This document shows, one piece after another, positions 15,852-25,572 of a DNA stretch of 64,000 bases; the stretch's first letter is position 1, and each line of letters opens with the position of its first letter. Origin of the DNA: G965216695 sp965216695 (lineage in GTDB: Bacteria; Pseudomonadota; Gammaproteobacteria; Pseudomonadales; Azotimanducaceae); the NCBI GenBank assembly GCA_965216695.1, contig OZ244212.1:2666001-2730000 (forward strand). Direction: 5' to 3'. Position numbers and translations under genes: made by a program. Below the pieces are notes generated by a model. It saw only the letters and a list, made by a program, of their open reading frames with translations, was not told where the DNA came from and ran no database searches.

Positions 15852-18800
15852 CTACTGGAACTCCACATGCAGCAGCGGGGCCGCTGCCGGCACACCATTG
15901 AATGCCTCCGCCGTCCGCAGCCCCGACCCCGACACCAGGATCACCAGGCTCGAGCCGCTGTTCCAATCCCCGCGATTCACGATCTCCTGAATCACCGCGG
16001 CAATGTTCGGCGTGCGCTGGTCTGGCCCTGCGTCGCCGACGGTCGCCCAGTAGGGCACAGACCAGTTGACGGCGCTCGAGGTGACCGCGCGGCTGCTCAG
16101 ATTGAACGTGCTGGCCGCGAACGCGTCGGCGTCGCCGGTGGCCTGGCCGCGCAGAATCAGATTCGTGGTTTGTGGATACACTTCGTCAACCGTGAACTGA
16201 ATCCACGCGTTGCTGACGGTGGCGCCTTGTGGGATCGCGAGCCCGGTGAAGCGCATGCCAACGAGTTGTTCGCCGCCGGCGTCGATCAATTCGAGGTCAC
16301 TGGAGGTAAGCACCACCGCGCCGGTGGCTACGCGCTCCTCGGCGTCGTCTTCAGTGGCGTTGACGCGCGCCTCCACGATCTGCGCCGAGCCGTCGGTTAC
16401 CGTCCACGAGAACGTCTCGCTGTCGGTGGATTGTGCGTCCGCTACAGTTACGGTCACGCTGAACACGCCGGTTTCGCTCAGCGTTCCGGCGAGGGTGCCG
16501 GTGCTCGGATCGATGCTGAGGCTCGCAGGTAGACCGCTTGCGGAGTACGTCAATGGATCGCCGTCGGCGTCGGTCGCGGTGATCGGCAATGATACGGCCT
16601 CGCCCAGCTCGCCATTCTGGTTGCCGGGATTGCTGAGCACTGGCGGCGTGTTGCCGCCGCTTGCAACCGTGTATTCGATATACAGCTCGGGGGCTGCGGA
16701 GGGGTCCCCGTTGAACGACTCGGCGGTCTGTGTGCCGGTGCCGGTCACCAGCAGCACCAGCGCATTGCCCGACTGCCAGCCGCTGCGCGCGAACACTTCG
16801 TCGAGCACCGGGGCAAGATCCGGGGTTCGCTGTGCGGGCCCAGCCTCGCCAACGGTCAACCACGGGCCTGGCGACCAGGATACCGACGCGCTCGTTGTGA
16901 GCCGGTTGGTCAGATCGAATCCGTTGCTGGTAAAGCTCGCTGCGTTGTCCGTGCGCTGGCCGCGGATCTCCAGGTTGGTAGTGGTGGACGATGGCTCGTC
17001 CACCTGGAACTGGATGTACGCGTGCGTGACCGTTGCGCCCTGGGGTACGCCGACGTCTGCAAAACGCATGCCTACCGTTTGCACGTTGCCGTTGTCGGTC
17101 GTCAACTCGAGGTCGCTGGATGTTAGCGTTACCGATCCGCTCGGGCGTTCCTCCGCGTCATCTTCGGTGGCGCCGACCTGGGTTTGGACGGCGTTGGCCT
17201 GGCCAGAGGTGACTGTCCAGTTAAACGCGACTGAGCGTTGGGCCGAACCGTCGCTCACCTGCACAGTAACCGGGAATACGCCTACCTCGTTCAGAGTGCC
17301 GGTGATACGCCCCGAGGTTGCGTCGATCGTCAGATCCGCCGGTAAACCGTTTGCGGTGAACGTCAGCGGATCGCCGTCCGCATCGTTCGCGCTGATGGTA
17401 ATGTCCGCGGTTTCTCCGATCACGCCGCTCTGGTCGCCAGGTGACGAGATGGTTGGTGGTGTGTTGCCGCCGCCGGATGCCGTGTACTCCACGTGCAGGC
17501 GCGCCACCGCGCTAACGTCGCCGTTGTAAGACTCCGCCGCGCGGCGTCCGGTGCCGGTGATCAGCACTGCCATTGCGTTGCCGTTGACCCAGTCCGCTCG
17601 GTCGACCACGTGCTGGATCAGCGCGGAGATGTCGGGGGTGCGCTGGTCGACACCGGAGGCGCCGACGCTCGGCCAGGTGGCGGGCACCCACCCGACGGAG
17701 GGCGTGCGCGGGCGGCTCGAGATGTTCAGCGCGCTCGCAGAGAACGAATTCGCGTTGCCTGTGTCCTGCAGGTGAATGTTCAATGAGGCCAGATCGGTCG
17801 AAACTTCGTCCACCGTAAACTGCACCCACGCCGCGGTAATGGTGGCTCCTGGGGGCACGTTCACGCCGGCGAAGCGGATGCCGACCCATTGCGCGTTGCC
17901 TTTGTCTTCGGAGAGTTCCAGATCGCTCGACGTGAGGCTCACGCCGCCGGCGGGCGCTTCTTCGGCGTCGTCGGCGGACGCGGCCACGGATACGTCCACC
18001 GAGCTGGCGTTGCCTTGGGTCACGGTCCAGGTGAACGACTCGGAGTCGCTCGACTGGCCGTCGGACACCGACGCGGTTACCGAATACGTACCCGCGGCAG
18101 TCGCAGTTCCGCTGATCGTGCCGGTCGAGGCATTCAGCGACAGGCCGGGCGGAAGGCCGCTGGCACCGAACGTCAACGGATCTCCGTCGGGATCGGATGC
18201 GGACAGCGTCAGGCTGTCGCTCTGGCCTTCGATTGTCGATTGCGCCCCCGGATTGGCGAGCGTGGGCGGCGAATTGACGGAAACGGTCTGCACCACCCAG
18301 TCGAACGTTGCGCTCGCGATACCGCCGCGACCATCGTTGACGGAAACCGTTGCGGTATAGGTGCCGGGCAGCGTCAATGTGCCTTCGATCAGCGTTCCGT
18401 TCAGGCTCGTGCCTGGGGGTAATCCCGATGCGCTGTACGTCAGTGGGTCGCCGTCCGGGTCGGATGCGTTGATCGGTAGCGAAACGGCGTCCCCTTCGTT
18501 GTTCGTCTGGTTGCCCGGATTGGTGATTGTGGGTTGTCCGTTTGCGCTCGGTTGCCCTTCTGCGTCGTCGAGTTGCGTCAGATACGCTGCAACGTCCGCG
18601 CGTTGCTGGGCTGTTAAGCTGATCGACGTGTGCGCGGCAATGGCATCTTCGATCGACGGCGCTGAGCCATCGTGCAGATACGGCGCGGTTGTCCACAGAC
18701 CTTTCAGCGTCGGGGTGTCCAGACCGTCCAGCGGCGCACCGATCCGTTGACCGCTGGCCGCGGTGAGCGTGCCGATGTCGTGCCGCACATCCAGCGCGCT

Positions 18801-21800
18801 GTCGGTGAAGGCGGCGCCGCTGTGGCAGCTGCCACAGTTTTCGTCGGCGAAAGTGTTGCGTCCGGTTTGCGCCTGCGACGTCAATGCGCCGCCGGATTTG
18901 TGCGGGCTCGCACCGACGCTCGAAAGGGAACCGACGTACGCGGCCAGCGCATCCAGATCGGCGTTGATCCCCGCTTTCGGGTCGCCCAGCGGATCGCTGC
19001 GTGTACCGGCGTTGAACTGACCGTTGGTCATCAGCCCGGTGCCGCCGGCGAAGCTGCGGATCTGGCCCTCGAAGTCCTGAATCTCGTCGAAGTTGCCGGT
19101 CCAGTGCACGGGTCCGTTGGTGGTACCGCCCTGGCCGATCAGGCTGGTGGTGTTGCGCACGCCCTCGCCGAACTGCGTGAAATCCCAGACGCGGCCGTCG
19201 CTGTCGCCTTCGTTGTGGCAGCTTGCGCAGCTCATGTACGACTCGAGCGCAAGCCGCGGATCCAGCGCATCGAAGAAATGCTGTTTGCCGAGCAACACGT
19301 TCGAACTCAGCGTCTCGCTTGCTACGGTGCTGATCGTCGCAAGCGTCGTCTGCGTGATCGACCCGGCGTTGATCAGATCCGACAGGTCATGCGCGCTCAC
19401 CGTGCGATCCAGGTAGTTGTGCACGAAGAGTGTCTCGCCGTCTGCTGCCATTACCAGGCCCTGCGGGGCGCGGCCGGACGCAAAACGGAAGAGCTCCTCG
19501 CCGCGGTAGGCGTCCACCGCGGCGATCATGCGGTTGCCCTCAAGCGCGACGAACAGATACGCGCCCACCTGATCGAACGCCGCGGCGCTTGCTACGCTCG
19601 CGTTGTCGTGATCGATACGCCCGGCAACCGATGACGCGTTGTTCGAAAGGTCGATGTGCGAACTTATCGCGCGCACCGTGTGATCGTGATCGAGGCTCGC
19701 GCCGTTGCGGAGCTGGCCGGTCAGTACGTTGTCCTGTTTGGAAGGCACCCAGGCCTGCAGCCCGTCCGGTGATATCACCGCGGTACGAACGTAGTTGGGC
19801 AGTCCCGGCCCACCGTGCTCGGACACCTGGGCATTGGAATGTTCCAGCACGATCGTTTCCGTGACGGTTTCGTTGGCAGTGCTGATGACCAGTACCTCGC
19901 CGCCCACCGGGTTGCCGCCTGACGTCAACGAGGGTGACGCACCGTCTTCGCCGGGCAGCGGCGGAGTGATGAAACGGCTGGCGAGCAGGGTCTGTCCGTC
20001 CGCGGTCACCGACAGGTGCCGGACGTTGCCACCGGCGTCGATGCTGCTCACGGTTGCGCCGCTGGTAGCATTCAGCACCAGAATCTGGCCGGTCGCGGTC
20101 AGCGACATGTAGGCGGTGCCGCCCTGCGGATTGAATGCGAGCGCGTGCGGTGCGGAACCGGGTGTGAATGTCTGGGTGCCGATTGCGGCCAACGTGGTGG
20201 TGTCGAGCCGCGTCAACCGGGCGCTGTTTTTGCTCACTACCCACACCTCGCCGGCCGGACTCAACGCCAATGATGTCGGGCGGCCGGGTACCGCGATCTC
20301 GGTCACCTTCGACAGCGTGTCCGCGTTGATCACCGTTACGGAGTCGTTGTCCGGGTTTACGTTCCAGACGCGGTTGGCGCCGGTAACGTTCTCGAACACA
20401 ATCGTGCTGTCGGCGGTGGGGGCGACTGCGGTCAGCGGCTCGTGAATGGCTTGCGTGAACGTGCGCGATGTTTGCTCAAACGCGTTCCGGACCGTCACCG
20501 TTACCAGGTACATGCCCGAATCCGTGTACGTGTGGCTCGCGGCGCTCGTCGTCGTAAACGGCGTTGCTGCGGTACCGTCGCCGAACAACCAGCTGTACTC
20601 CAACGGTCCGGTGCCGGTAGCGCTCGCATCGAAACTTACCAGCGTGTTCACTTCGGCCGGCTCGGAGTTGATGGGTGCGATTACGATCGGGTCCGGTGGC
20701 GCTTCGACCGTCCAGTTGAACGTGGCACTGTCCATAAGCGCGCCGTCGCTGACGGTCACCGTCGTCGTGTGGCTGTTGGCCGTGGTGGCGGTACCGCTGA
20801 TCTCTCCGGAGACGGGGTCGATGCCGAGTCCGGCGGGTAGGCCGCTGGCGGAGTAGGTCAGCGGATCGTTGTTCGGGTCACTCGCACTAATGAACAGACT
20901 CACCGTGTCGCCTTCCGTCGTGGTCTGGTCGCCGGGTGAGGTGACTTGGGGCGGGAAATTCTGCGCGGCGACCTGCCACGTAAAACTCTCGCTGTCCGAG
21001 AATTCGCCGTCGCTCACGGTAACCGTTGTTGCGTACGTGCCGGCGGTGGTCAGCACGCCGGAGATTACGCCCGTGGCGGGGTCGATGCCTGCGCCGGGCG
21101 GTAGGCCGGTGGCAGAGAACGTCAGCGGATCAGTGTTCGGGTCGGTCGCGGTGAGCGCGAGACTTACGTTGTCTCCAGTGGTATCGGACTGGTTGCCCGG
21201 GTTGGTCAGCACCGGCGGCTGGTTTTCCGGAACGATGGTCCAGGTGAGCGAGACCGAGTTGCTCAAAGCGCCATCGCTGACGTGCAGTTGCGTTGCGAAC
21301 ACGCCGTCGGTAGTTGCGGACCCGGTGATAACGCCGGTGGCGGGATTCAACGTGAGACCCGGTGGCAGGTTGATGGCAGTGAACGTCAGTGGATCCGCAT
21401 CGGCGTCGAATGCAGACAATACGAGCTCGACGGCGGTGCCCACGTCGTCGCTGCGCGATCCCGGATTAGTTAAAACGGGGGAATTGTTGGACGCGCCGCC
21501 GCCGCCGGTGGCCCGCAGCACGGAATCGGGAATGGGCGTTTTCGTTATGCCTGGCCCGGCGTAGCTCACCGTGAGTGACTGGCCGCCGCCGCGTTCAAAG
21601 AACGTCACCGTAATGTCGTGTTCGCCGGCGCTCAGGCTGATGCTGCCGGATTGTTCCTGCACCGCGTGCAGCCCGTCGTTGTCGACGACCATCGCGCCGT
21701 TGATGAACAACTGACTGCCGTCGTCCGATGCCGTATAGAAGGTATACGTCCCGCCGGTGTCGATCACGATGCGCGACGTGAAGCGGAAGCCGAAGTTGTC

Positions 21801-23720
21801 GTCCCGCAACCGGGGGGCGATGGAAAAGTTGGTGGTGGTGCCGGTCGTCACCGGCGTCAGCGCGTCAAAATCCGGGAGCAGATCCCAGGTGCCTTCGTAG
21901 TACTCGTAGTCGACCCCGGTGCTCGCGATCACCCAGTCGAACGTGGTCGACGCGTTGCCGTGCGTATTGTCGGTGACGGAAATCGTGGTCTGAAAGGTGC
22001 CGGTTGCGCTCGGAATGCCGTGCACGATTCCGCTCGCTGCGTTGATCGAGAGCCCCGGTGGGAGTCCGGTGGCCGAGAACGCAAGCGTGTCGCCGTCCGG
22101 GTCGGACGCAACGACGTTCACGGCTACGTGCTCGTCCGTATCGTTTGTAAGCGTGGCCATCTGTTTGATCGTGGGCGGACCGCTTGCCGAGCCCTGGCTC
22201 GACACGCGGAGGATCTTTGCCACAGAGGGCGTGCCCTGAGCGTTCAGGCCGAACAGCATCCAGTAACCGGGCGTCAGCACATTGGGGTTGCTGTGCAGAG
22301 TCAGCGCGTATTCACCGGCGGATGCTTCGGTGTGGTTTACCTTCAGGTAACGGAGATCGGAGTTCACGCCGTGCGTGGTGGACGACATCTTGATCAACGA
22401 AAAGTGCGTAAGGCCGGCGCTTCCCGAAACGTCGATTGTCTGGCCGACGGTTACCACGCCGGGTACGGACAGCAGCACCGGGCGGGACGCCGGACTGCCG
22501 TCCGCGTTGAACAGGTAGGGCGGCGAATACACCTGGCTGTCCTGGTGATCGGCCGAGCAGTTGCACAGCCCGCCGCCGGCGGACAGCACTCGCCCGTCCG
22601 TCATCAGCAGCGCAATCGAATGGTAGTTGCGCGGCACGGACATCGCCGCGCCTTCGCGAAATTGTTGGGTCTGAGGGTTCCAGAGTTCGACCGGGAAAAC
22701 GGAACCGTTGTCGCTGAATTTTTCGCCGGACGTGTTGCCGCCTACGACCAGCACTTCGCCATTGGGTAGCGTCACTCCGTTTTGAAACTTGCGTGCGTGC
22801 ACCATGTCGCCGATCTGCGTGATCTGCGGGGACGGTCCGTTCAGATCGATCGTCATCGCCTTGGCGCTGCTGGTCAGCGTACCGCCGTTGATCCAGCCGC
22901 CCGCGGTCAGCAGCTTGCCTTCCTCGTACATGACGGTGGTGCCGTGTTTCGGGTACCAGGCGGTCATCGTCGCCACCTGCTGCATGGACCCGTTGCCGCT
23001 GGTGTCTATGTAGTGCATGTCCGGCGTGGGACCGGAGTGGAAGATGCGGCCGTCGGGGGCAAGGTGCATCAGCGGCCACCAGTTGCGTTCGCCGTGGCCC
23101 GAGTAGTTCAGAATCGGCTCGTCGAAATCCAGGTTGCCGAGCAGGTTCCACGAGTTGTTGCCGTTCCACAGCTCCGCGGTATCACCGCCGCCGGAACCGA
23201 TCGTCGTCATGATCGTGCCGTCTGCCAGGGCGACGGACGTCGGATACCATCGGCCACGGTTCATGTTGGGCAGCACTTCCCAGGTGTTGGTTTCCGGGTT
23301 GAACGTGCTGGTCCACGGACTGTTGCCTTGATTTCTGCCGCCGCTCACGAACACCTTGCCGTCTTCCAGCATCACGTGGTGCGAGCAGAACATGTCGTGG
23401 GAGGGGTGCGGAATTTCCGTGAATGCGTTGGACTGAGGGTCCCATACGGCGGTGTAGGTGAACTCCGGCCCGGAAGGAAACGATGTGCGCTCGTTGGACG
23501 CCCACGCGACGATGCGGCCGTCCGGCAGATTGGCGCCGGACACCGGTATCATCGGCCACTGCGTGACCGGACCCCATGCGCCGCCGTCTTCCGGGTCTTC
23601 CGGTGCCGTCCAGGCAGGTGCGCTGATGAGCGTCCCAACCAGAATGGTGGCGAGCATTTTCGTTAGCTGTGCTACCGCGTGTCCTGCGCGCGTGGCCCGT
23701 TTTCTCGCGAACGAGCGCAT
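15852..23720 (-). CDS. giant exported copper-radical oxidase / dihaem cytochrome fusion, 2622 residues
   Basis: The signal peptide ends near residue 38 (TLISAPAWTA). Residues 45-510 form a galactose-oxidase/glyoxal-oxidase kelch domain with every active-site residue: C112 (MFCSHH), Y159 (RGRWYPTS), Y366-H367 (RNYHS) and H450 (TTHGVNSD). Then come Ig-like 515-598, a PA14 domain about 601-735, three Ig-like repeats 745-1006, a PKD domain about 1010-1093 (GDGT...TVTVRN), a YVTN-type propeller about 1100-1450, and a cytochrome c peroxidase-like part about 1465-1720 with haem sites C1498-ASC-H1502 and C1629-GSC-H1633 plus TAPYLHDGS. Two Ig-like repeats and three copies of a 175-residue module, alternating with Ig-like repeats, follow to the end. 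No sorting signal is seen at the C-terminus. The order is unusual and the substrate unknown. The oxidase would make an aldehyde and H2O2. Confidence 0.85.
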   Translation of the reverse strand: MRSFARKRATRAGHAVAQLTKMLATILVGTLISAPAWTAPEDPEDGGAWGPVTQWPMIPVSGANLPDGRIVAWASNERTSFPSGPEFTYTAVWDPQSNAFTEIPHPSHDMFCSHHVMLEDGKVFVSGGRNQGNSPWTSTFNPETNTWEVLPNMNRGRWYPTSVALADGTIMTTIGSGGGDTAELWNGNNSWNLLGNLDFDEPILNYSGHGERNWWPLMHLAPDGRIFHSGPTPDMHYIDTSGNGSMQQVATMTAWYPKHGTTVMYEEGKLLTAGGWINGGTLTSSAKAMTIDLNGPSPQITQIGDMVHARKFQNGVTLPNGEVLVVGGNTSGEKFSDNGSVFPVELWNPQTQQFREGAAMSVPRNYHSIALLMTDGRVLSAGGGLCNCSADHQDSQVYSPPYLFNADGSPASRPVLLSVPGVVTVGQTIDVSGSAGLTHFSLIKMSSTTHGVNSDLRYLKVNHTEASAGEYALTLHSNPNVLTPGYWMLFGLNAQGTPSVAKILRVSSQGSASGPPTIKQMATLTNDTDEHVAVNVVASDPDGDTLAFSATGLPPGLSINAASGIVHGIPSATGTFQTTISVTDNTHGNASTTFDWVIASTGVDYEYYEGTWDLLPDFDALTPVTTGTTTNFSIAPRLRDDNFGFRFTSRIVIDTGGTYTFYTASDDGSQLFINGAMVVDNDGLHAVQEQSGSISLSAGEHDITVTFFERGGGQSLTVSYAGPGITKTPIPDSVLRATGGGGASNNSPVLTNPGSRSDDVGTAVELVLSAFDADADPLTFTAINLPPGLTLNPATGVITGSATTDGVFATQLHVSDGALSNSVSLTWTIVPENQPPVLTNPGNQSDTTGDNVSLALTATDPNTDPLTFSATGLPPGAGIDPATGVISGVLTTAGTYATTVTVSDGEFSDSESFTWQVAAQNFPPQVTSPGDQTTTEGDTVSLFISASDPNNDPLTYSASGLPAGLGIDPVSGEISGTATTANSHTTTVTVSDGALMDSATFNWTVEAPPDPIVIAPINSEPAEVNTLVSFDASATGTGPLEYSWLFGDGTAATPFTTTSAASHTYTDSGMYLVTVTVRNAFEQTSRTFTQAIHEPLTAVAPTADSTIVFENVTGANRVWNVNPDNDSVTVINADTLSKVTEIAVPGRPTSLALSPAGEVWVVSKNSARLTRLDTTTLAAIGTQTFTPGSAPHALAFNPQGGTAYMSLTATGQILVLNATSGATVSSIDAGGNVRHLSVTADGQTLLASRFITPPLPGEDGASPSLTSGGNPVGGEVLVISTANETVTETIVLEHSNAQVSEHGGPGLPNYVRTAVISPDGLQAWVPSKQDNVLTGQLRNGASLDHDHTVRAISSHIDLSNNASSVAGRIDHDNASVASAAAFDQVGAYLFVALEGNRMIAAVDAYRGEELFRFASGRAPQGLVMAADGETLFVHNYLDRTVSAHDLSDLINAGSITQTTLATISTVASETLSSNVLLGKQHFFDALDPRLALESYMSCASCHNEGDSDGRVWDFTQFGEGVRNTTSLIGQGGTTNGPVHWTGNFDEIQDFEGQIRSFAGGTGLMTNGQFNAGTRSDPLGDPKAGINADLDALAAYVGSLSSVGASPHKSGGALTSQAQTGRNTFADENCGSCHSGAAFTDSALDVRHDIGTLTAASGQRIGAPLDGLDTPTLKGLWTTAPYLHDGSAPSIEDAIAAHTSISLTAQQRADVAAYLTQLDDAEGQPSANGQPTITNPGNQTNNEGDAVSLPINASDPDGDPLTYSASGLPPGTSLNGTLIEGTLTLPGTYTATVSVNDGRGGIASATFDWVVQTVSVNSPPTLANPGAQSTIEGQSDSLTLSASDPDGDPLTFGASGLPPGLSLNASTGTISGTATAAGTYSVTASVSDGQSSDSESFTWTVTQGNASSVDVSVAASADDAEEAPAGGVSLTSSDLELSEDKGNAQWVGIRFAGVNVPPGATITAAWVQFTVDEVSTDLASLNIHLQDTGNANSFSASALNISSRPRTPSVGWVPATWPSVGASGVDQRTPDISALIQHVVDRADWVNGNAMAVLITGTGRRAAESYNGDVSAVARLHVEYTASGGGNTPPTISSPGDQSGVIGETADITISANDADGDPLTFTANGLPADLTIDATSGRITGTLNEVGVFPVTVQVSDGSAQRSVAFNWTVTSGQANAVQTQVGATEDDAEERPSGSVTLTSSDLELTTDNGNVQTVGMRFADVGVPQGATVTHAYIQFQVDEPSSTTTNLEIRGQRTDNAASFTSNGFDLTNRLTTSASVSWSPGPWLTVGEAGPAQRTPDLAPVLDEVFARSGWQSGNALVLLVTGTGTQTAESFNGDPSAAPELYIEYTVASGGNTPPVLSNPGNQNGELGEAVSLPITATDADGDPLTYSASGLPASLSIDPSTGTLAGTLSETGVFSVTVTVADAQSTDSETFSWTVTDGSAQIVEARVNATEDDAEERVATGAVVLTSSDLELIDAGGEQLVGMRFTGLAIPQGATVSNAWIQFTVDEVYPQTTNLILRGQATGDADAFAASTFNLSSRAVTSSAVNWSVPYWATVGDAGPDQRTPNIAAVIQEIVNRGDWNSGSSLVILVSGSGLRTAEAFNGVPAAAPLLHVEFQ
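15855..18002 (-). repeat. triplicated C-terminal module of the giant protein
   Basis: Three homologous modules occupy about 17481-18002 (residues 1907-2080), 16668-17189 (2178-2351) and 15855-16379 (2448-2622), separated by Ig-like repeats. Each starts with an A(T/S)xDDAEE motif, then LTSSDLEL, VGxRF, P(P/Q)GAT, a W/Y-xQFxVDE strand, DQRTP/AQRTP, a (R/N)xxW...G(N/S) segment and TAE(S/A)(F/Y)NG. They look like beta-sandwich, possibly carbohydrate- or surface-binding, domains. I cannot name the family. The conserved acidic DDAEE could bind calcium (inference). Confidence 0.8.
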
Positions 23721-23849
23721 ATCTTCCGTGTGATCTCCCAGATGCGCCCTGATTATCGCCTGAATGGCACTGGGAAATGCAAGAGAATTGCAACCACGGG
23801 TTTCAGCAGGGCGTGGCGGATCCAGGACGCAAAAGTGAGATTTGGGGCG

Positions 23850-24203
23850 TCAGGCGTCGGGCGTCGGCCGGTTGGGCTGGCGTTTGCGGGTACGCAGCAC
23901 TGTGGCGCATTCATCCGAACACCAGCGGGCACCAGCGTAGGGAATGTATTCGCCGCCGCAGGCAGCGCACTTTCGGATGGTGGGGCGCTCGGTTCGAGTG
24001 AGCGGGGCGTCGCCGCGCTCCCGCGCCGCAATCACGTCAGCCAGGCGGGCGTTGGTTTTGAGCATGCGGCGAAAGTCGCGGTCGCCGATGTCCAGCAGTT
24101 CCAGAGCCGTGCTCACGGACAGGCGCGGCGAACGCAGCAGCAGTACGAGCGCCCGTTCCGCGAGCTGTTCCGGGGTTTCGATGTCGCCGGCGGCATGGCT
24201 CAT
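23850..24203 (-). CDS. hypothetical zinc-ribbon protein
   Basis: 117 residues. The N-terminal half is helical (LAERALVLLLRSPRLSVSTALELLDIG) and could form a helix-turn-helix-like fold. The C-terminal part holds four cysteines, C79-AAC82 and C95-SDEC99, spaced like a small treble-clef or zinc ribbon, then a basic tail. I do not recognise a named family. It lies upstream of the giant gene on the same strand with a gap of about 130 bases. A small regulator is possible but unproven. Confidence 0.6.
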   Translation of the reverse strand: MSHAAGDIETPEQLAERALVLLLRSPRLSVSTALELLDIGDRDFRRMLKTNARLADVIAARERGDAPLTRTERPTIRKCAACGGEYIPYAGARWCSDECATVLRTRKRQPNRPTPDA

Positions 24204-24297
24204 TGCGTTGGCTTATCCGGAGCAGTGGGACAGGTGGCAGAGTCTACGAGGCGCATCGGGGTGTTGCCAGCGCACGCACGACAAAAAAGGACCGGGA

Positions 24298-25482
24298 TCA
24301 CAGCGCCGCGGTGCGATTGCCGCGCGCCCATACGGCGACCGGTTGATTGAGGGTCGCCAGGTTTTCCAGCGGATCGCCGTCTATTAACAGCAGGTCAGCG
24401 GCAAGGCCGACGCGAATCCTTCCGGTTATCTCGGCGATACCGATCGCGCGTGCGGCGCCGTAGGTTGCCGAGCGCAGTGTTTCCGCCGGCGACAGCTCGG
24501 CGATGCGCGAGAAGACCGCCAAAGCCTTCGGTAGGTCGTGATGAAACACGCCGGGAATTCCCGCATCCGTGGACGCGGCGAATGGAATGCCCTTTTCGAT
24601 CATTGCGCGGTATGCGGTACGCATGCGGTTCAGAACGTTGCCGGTCTTGCTGTCCAGCATGCGCTGCCAGCCAGCGTTAACGGTTGGGGATACCCAGATC
24701 CCTTGTTGTTGGATCACGTCGGCAACATCGTCCTGATAGTCTGACCCCCAGCCATGCTCGCCTACCCAGGAACAGTGCTCGATCGTGTTCACGCCGGCTT
24801 CAGCAGCGCAGCGGATACCCTCGGTACCGTGACAGTGGGCTGCCACCGGCAACGCATGCTCGTGGGCCCGATCTACGATGGCGGTGAGCGTCGCGGTATC
24901 GAATTGCGGGCGCAATGGGTCAGAGGTTTTGGTGAATCGTCCGCCGGTCGCCATAACCTTTATCAGGTCGACGCCGCGGGCGCGCTGGCGATCCATCACG
25001 TCGTAGGCAGCCTCCAGGTTCTGTGCGACGCCGCCCCAGAAGTGACAGTGGCCATCCGGGCTCGTGATTGGTTGGCCGGCGCACAGCAGCCGCGGTCCCG
25101 GGTATTCGCCGCGATCGATTGCGTTGCGAACCGTAATTTCGGCCCAGCGGCCTCCGCCCAGGTCACGCGCGGTGGTAATGCCGGCGGTAAGCATACGTTG
25201 AGCGCGTTCGGCCATACGCGGGATCGGTCTCGGATCGTCGAACGCTGGGGGCTTGCTGTTGTCGGGGTCCAGTTCGAGATGCACGTGGGCGTCGATCAAC
25301 CCGGGCAGTAATGTGGTGCCGGGATGAGACTCGATTACTACATCCGAGGCGGGTGTCGCCAGGTCAGCGGCGTCTCCGATTGCAGTTATGCGCCCCCGCT
25401 GAAACCGGACTGCGTCGGCGTCGATGGAGCGTTCCCCGTCCCATATGCGCACGCCGGTTAGAACGGTCGCCGATCCGGTCAT
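24298..25482 (-). CDS. metal-dependent amidohydrolase (imidazolonepropionase-like subgroup)
   Basis: 394 residues. Amidohydrolase features: the N-terminal beta-sandwich strand TGVRIWDGE, the metal motif D64-AHVHLE (H66, H68), a candidate bridging lysine in VDLIKVMATGG, further histidines in VAAHCHGTEG and EHCSW, and the aspartate motif ASTDAGIPG. The C-terminal strand reads GLAADLLLIDGDPL. This subgroup includes prolidase-like and imidazolonepropionase-like hydrolases acting on C-N bonds. The ATG at 25482 has GGAG at suitable spacing. No signal peptide is seen. Confidence 0.88.
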   Translation of the reverse strand: MTGSATVLTGVRIWDGERSIDADAVRFQRGRITAIGDAADLATPASDVVIESHPGTTLLPGLIDAHVHLELDPDNSKPPAFDDPRPIPRMAERAQRMLTAGITTARDLGGGRWAEITVRNAIDRGEYPGPRLLCAGQPITSPDGHCHFWGGVAQNLEAAYDVMDRQRARGVDLIKVMATGGRFTKTSDPLRPQFDTATLTAIVDRAHEHALPVAAHCHGTEGIRCAAEAGVNTIEHCSWVGEHGWGSDYQDDVADVIQQQGIWVSPTVNAGWQRMLDSKTGNVLNRMRTAYRAMIEKGIPFAASTDAGIPGVFHHDLPKALAVFSRIAELSPAETLRSATYGAARAIGIAEITGRIRVGLAADLLLIDGDPLENLATLNQPVAVWARGNRTAAL

Positions 25483-25572
25483 TACTGAACTCCACGGGAG
25501 AAGCGGCCAGTATCGCAGTTGCGGACCCGGATCGCGAAACGGGGGGTATGTCGGTGCTCGTTGCGCGCGAGC

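Noticed and set aside
16210..17529. Long plus-strand frame of 439 codons opposite the giant gene
   Set aside because: It is antisense to a coherent multi-domain protein. Its translation is a low-complexity mirror of the Ig-like repeats, without any domain or ribosome site.
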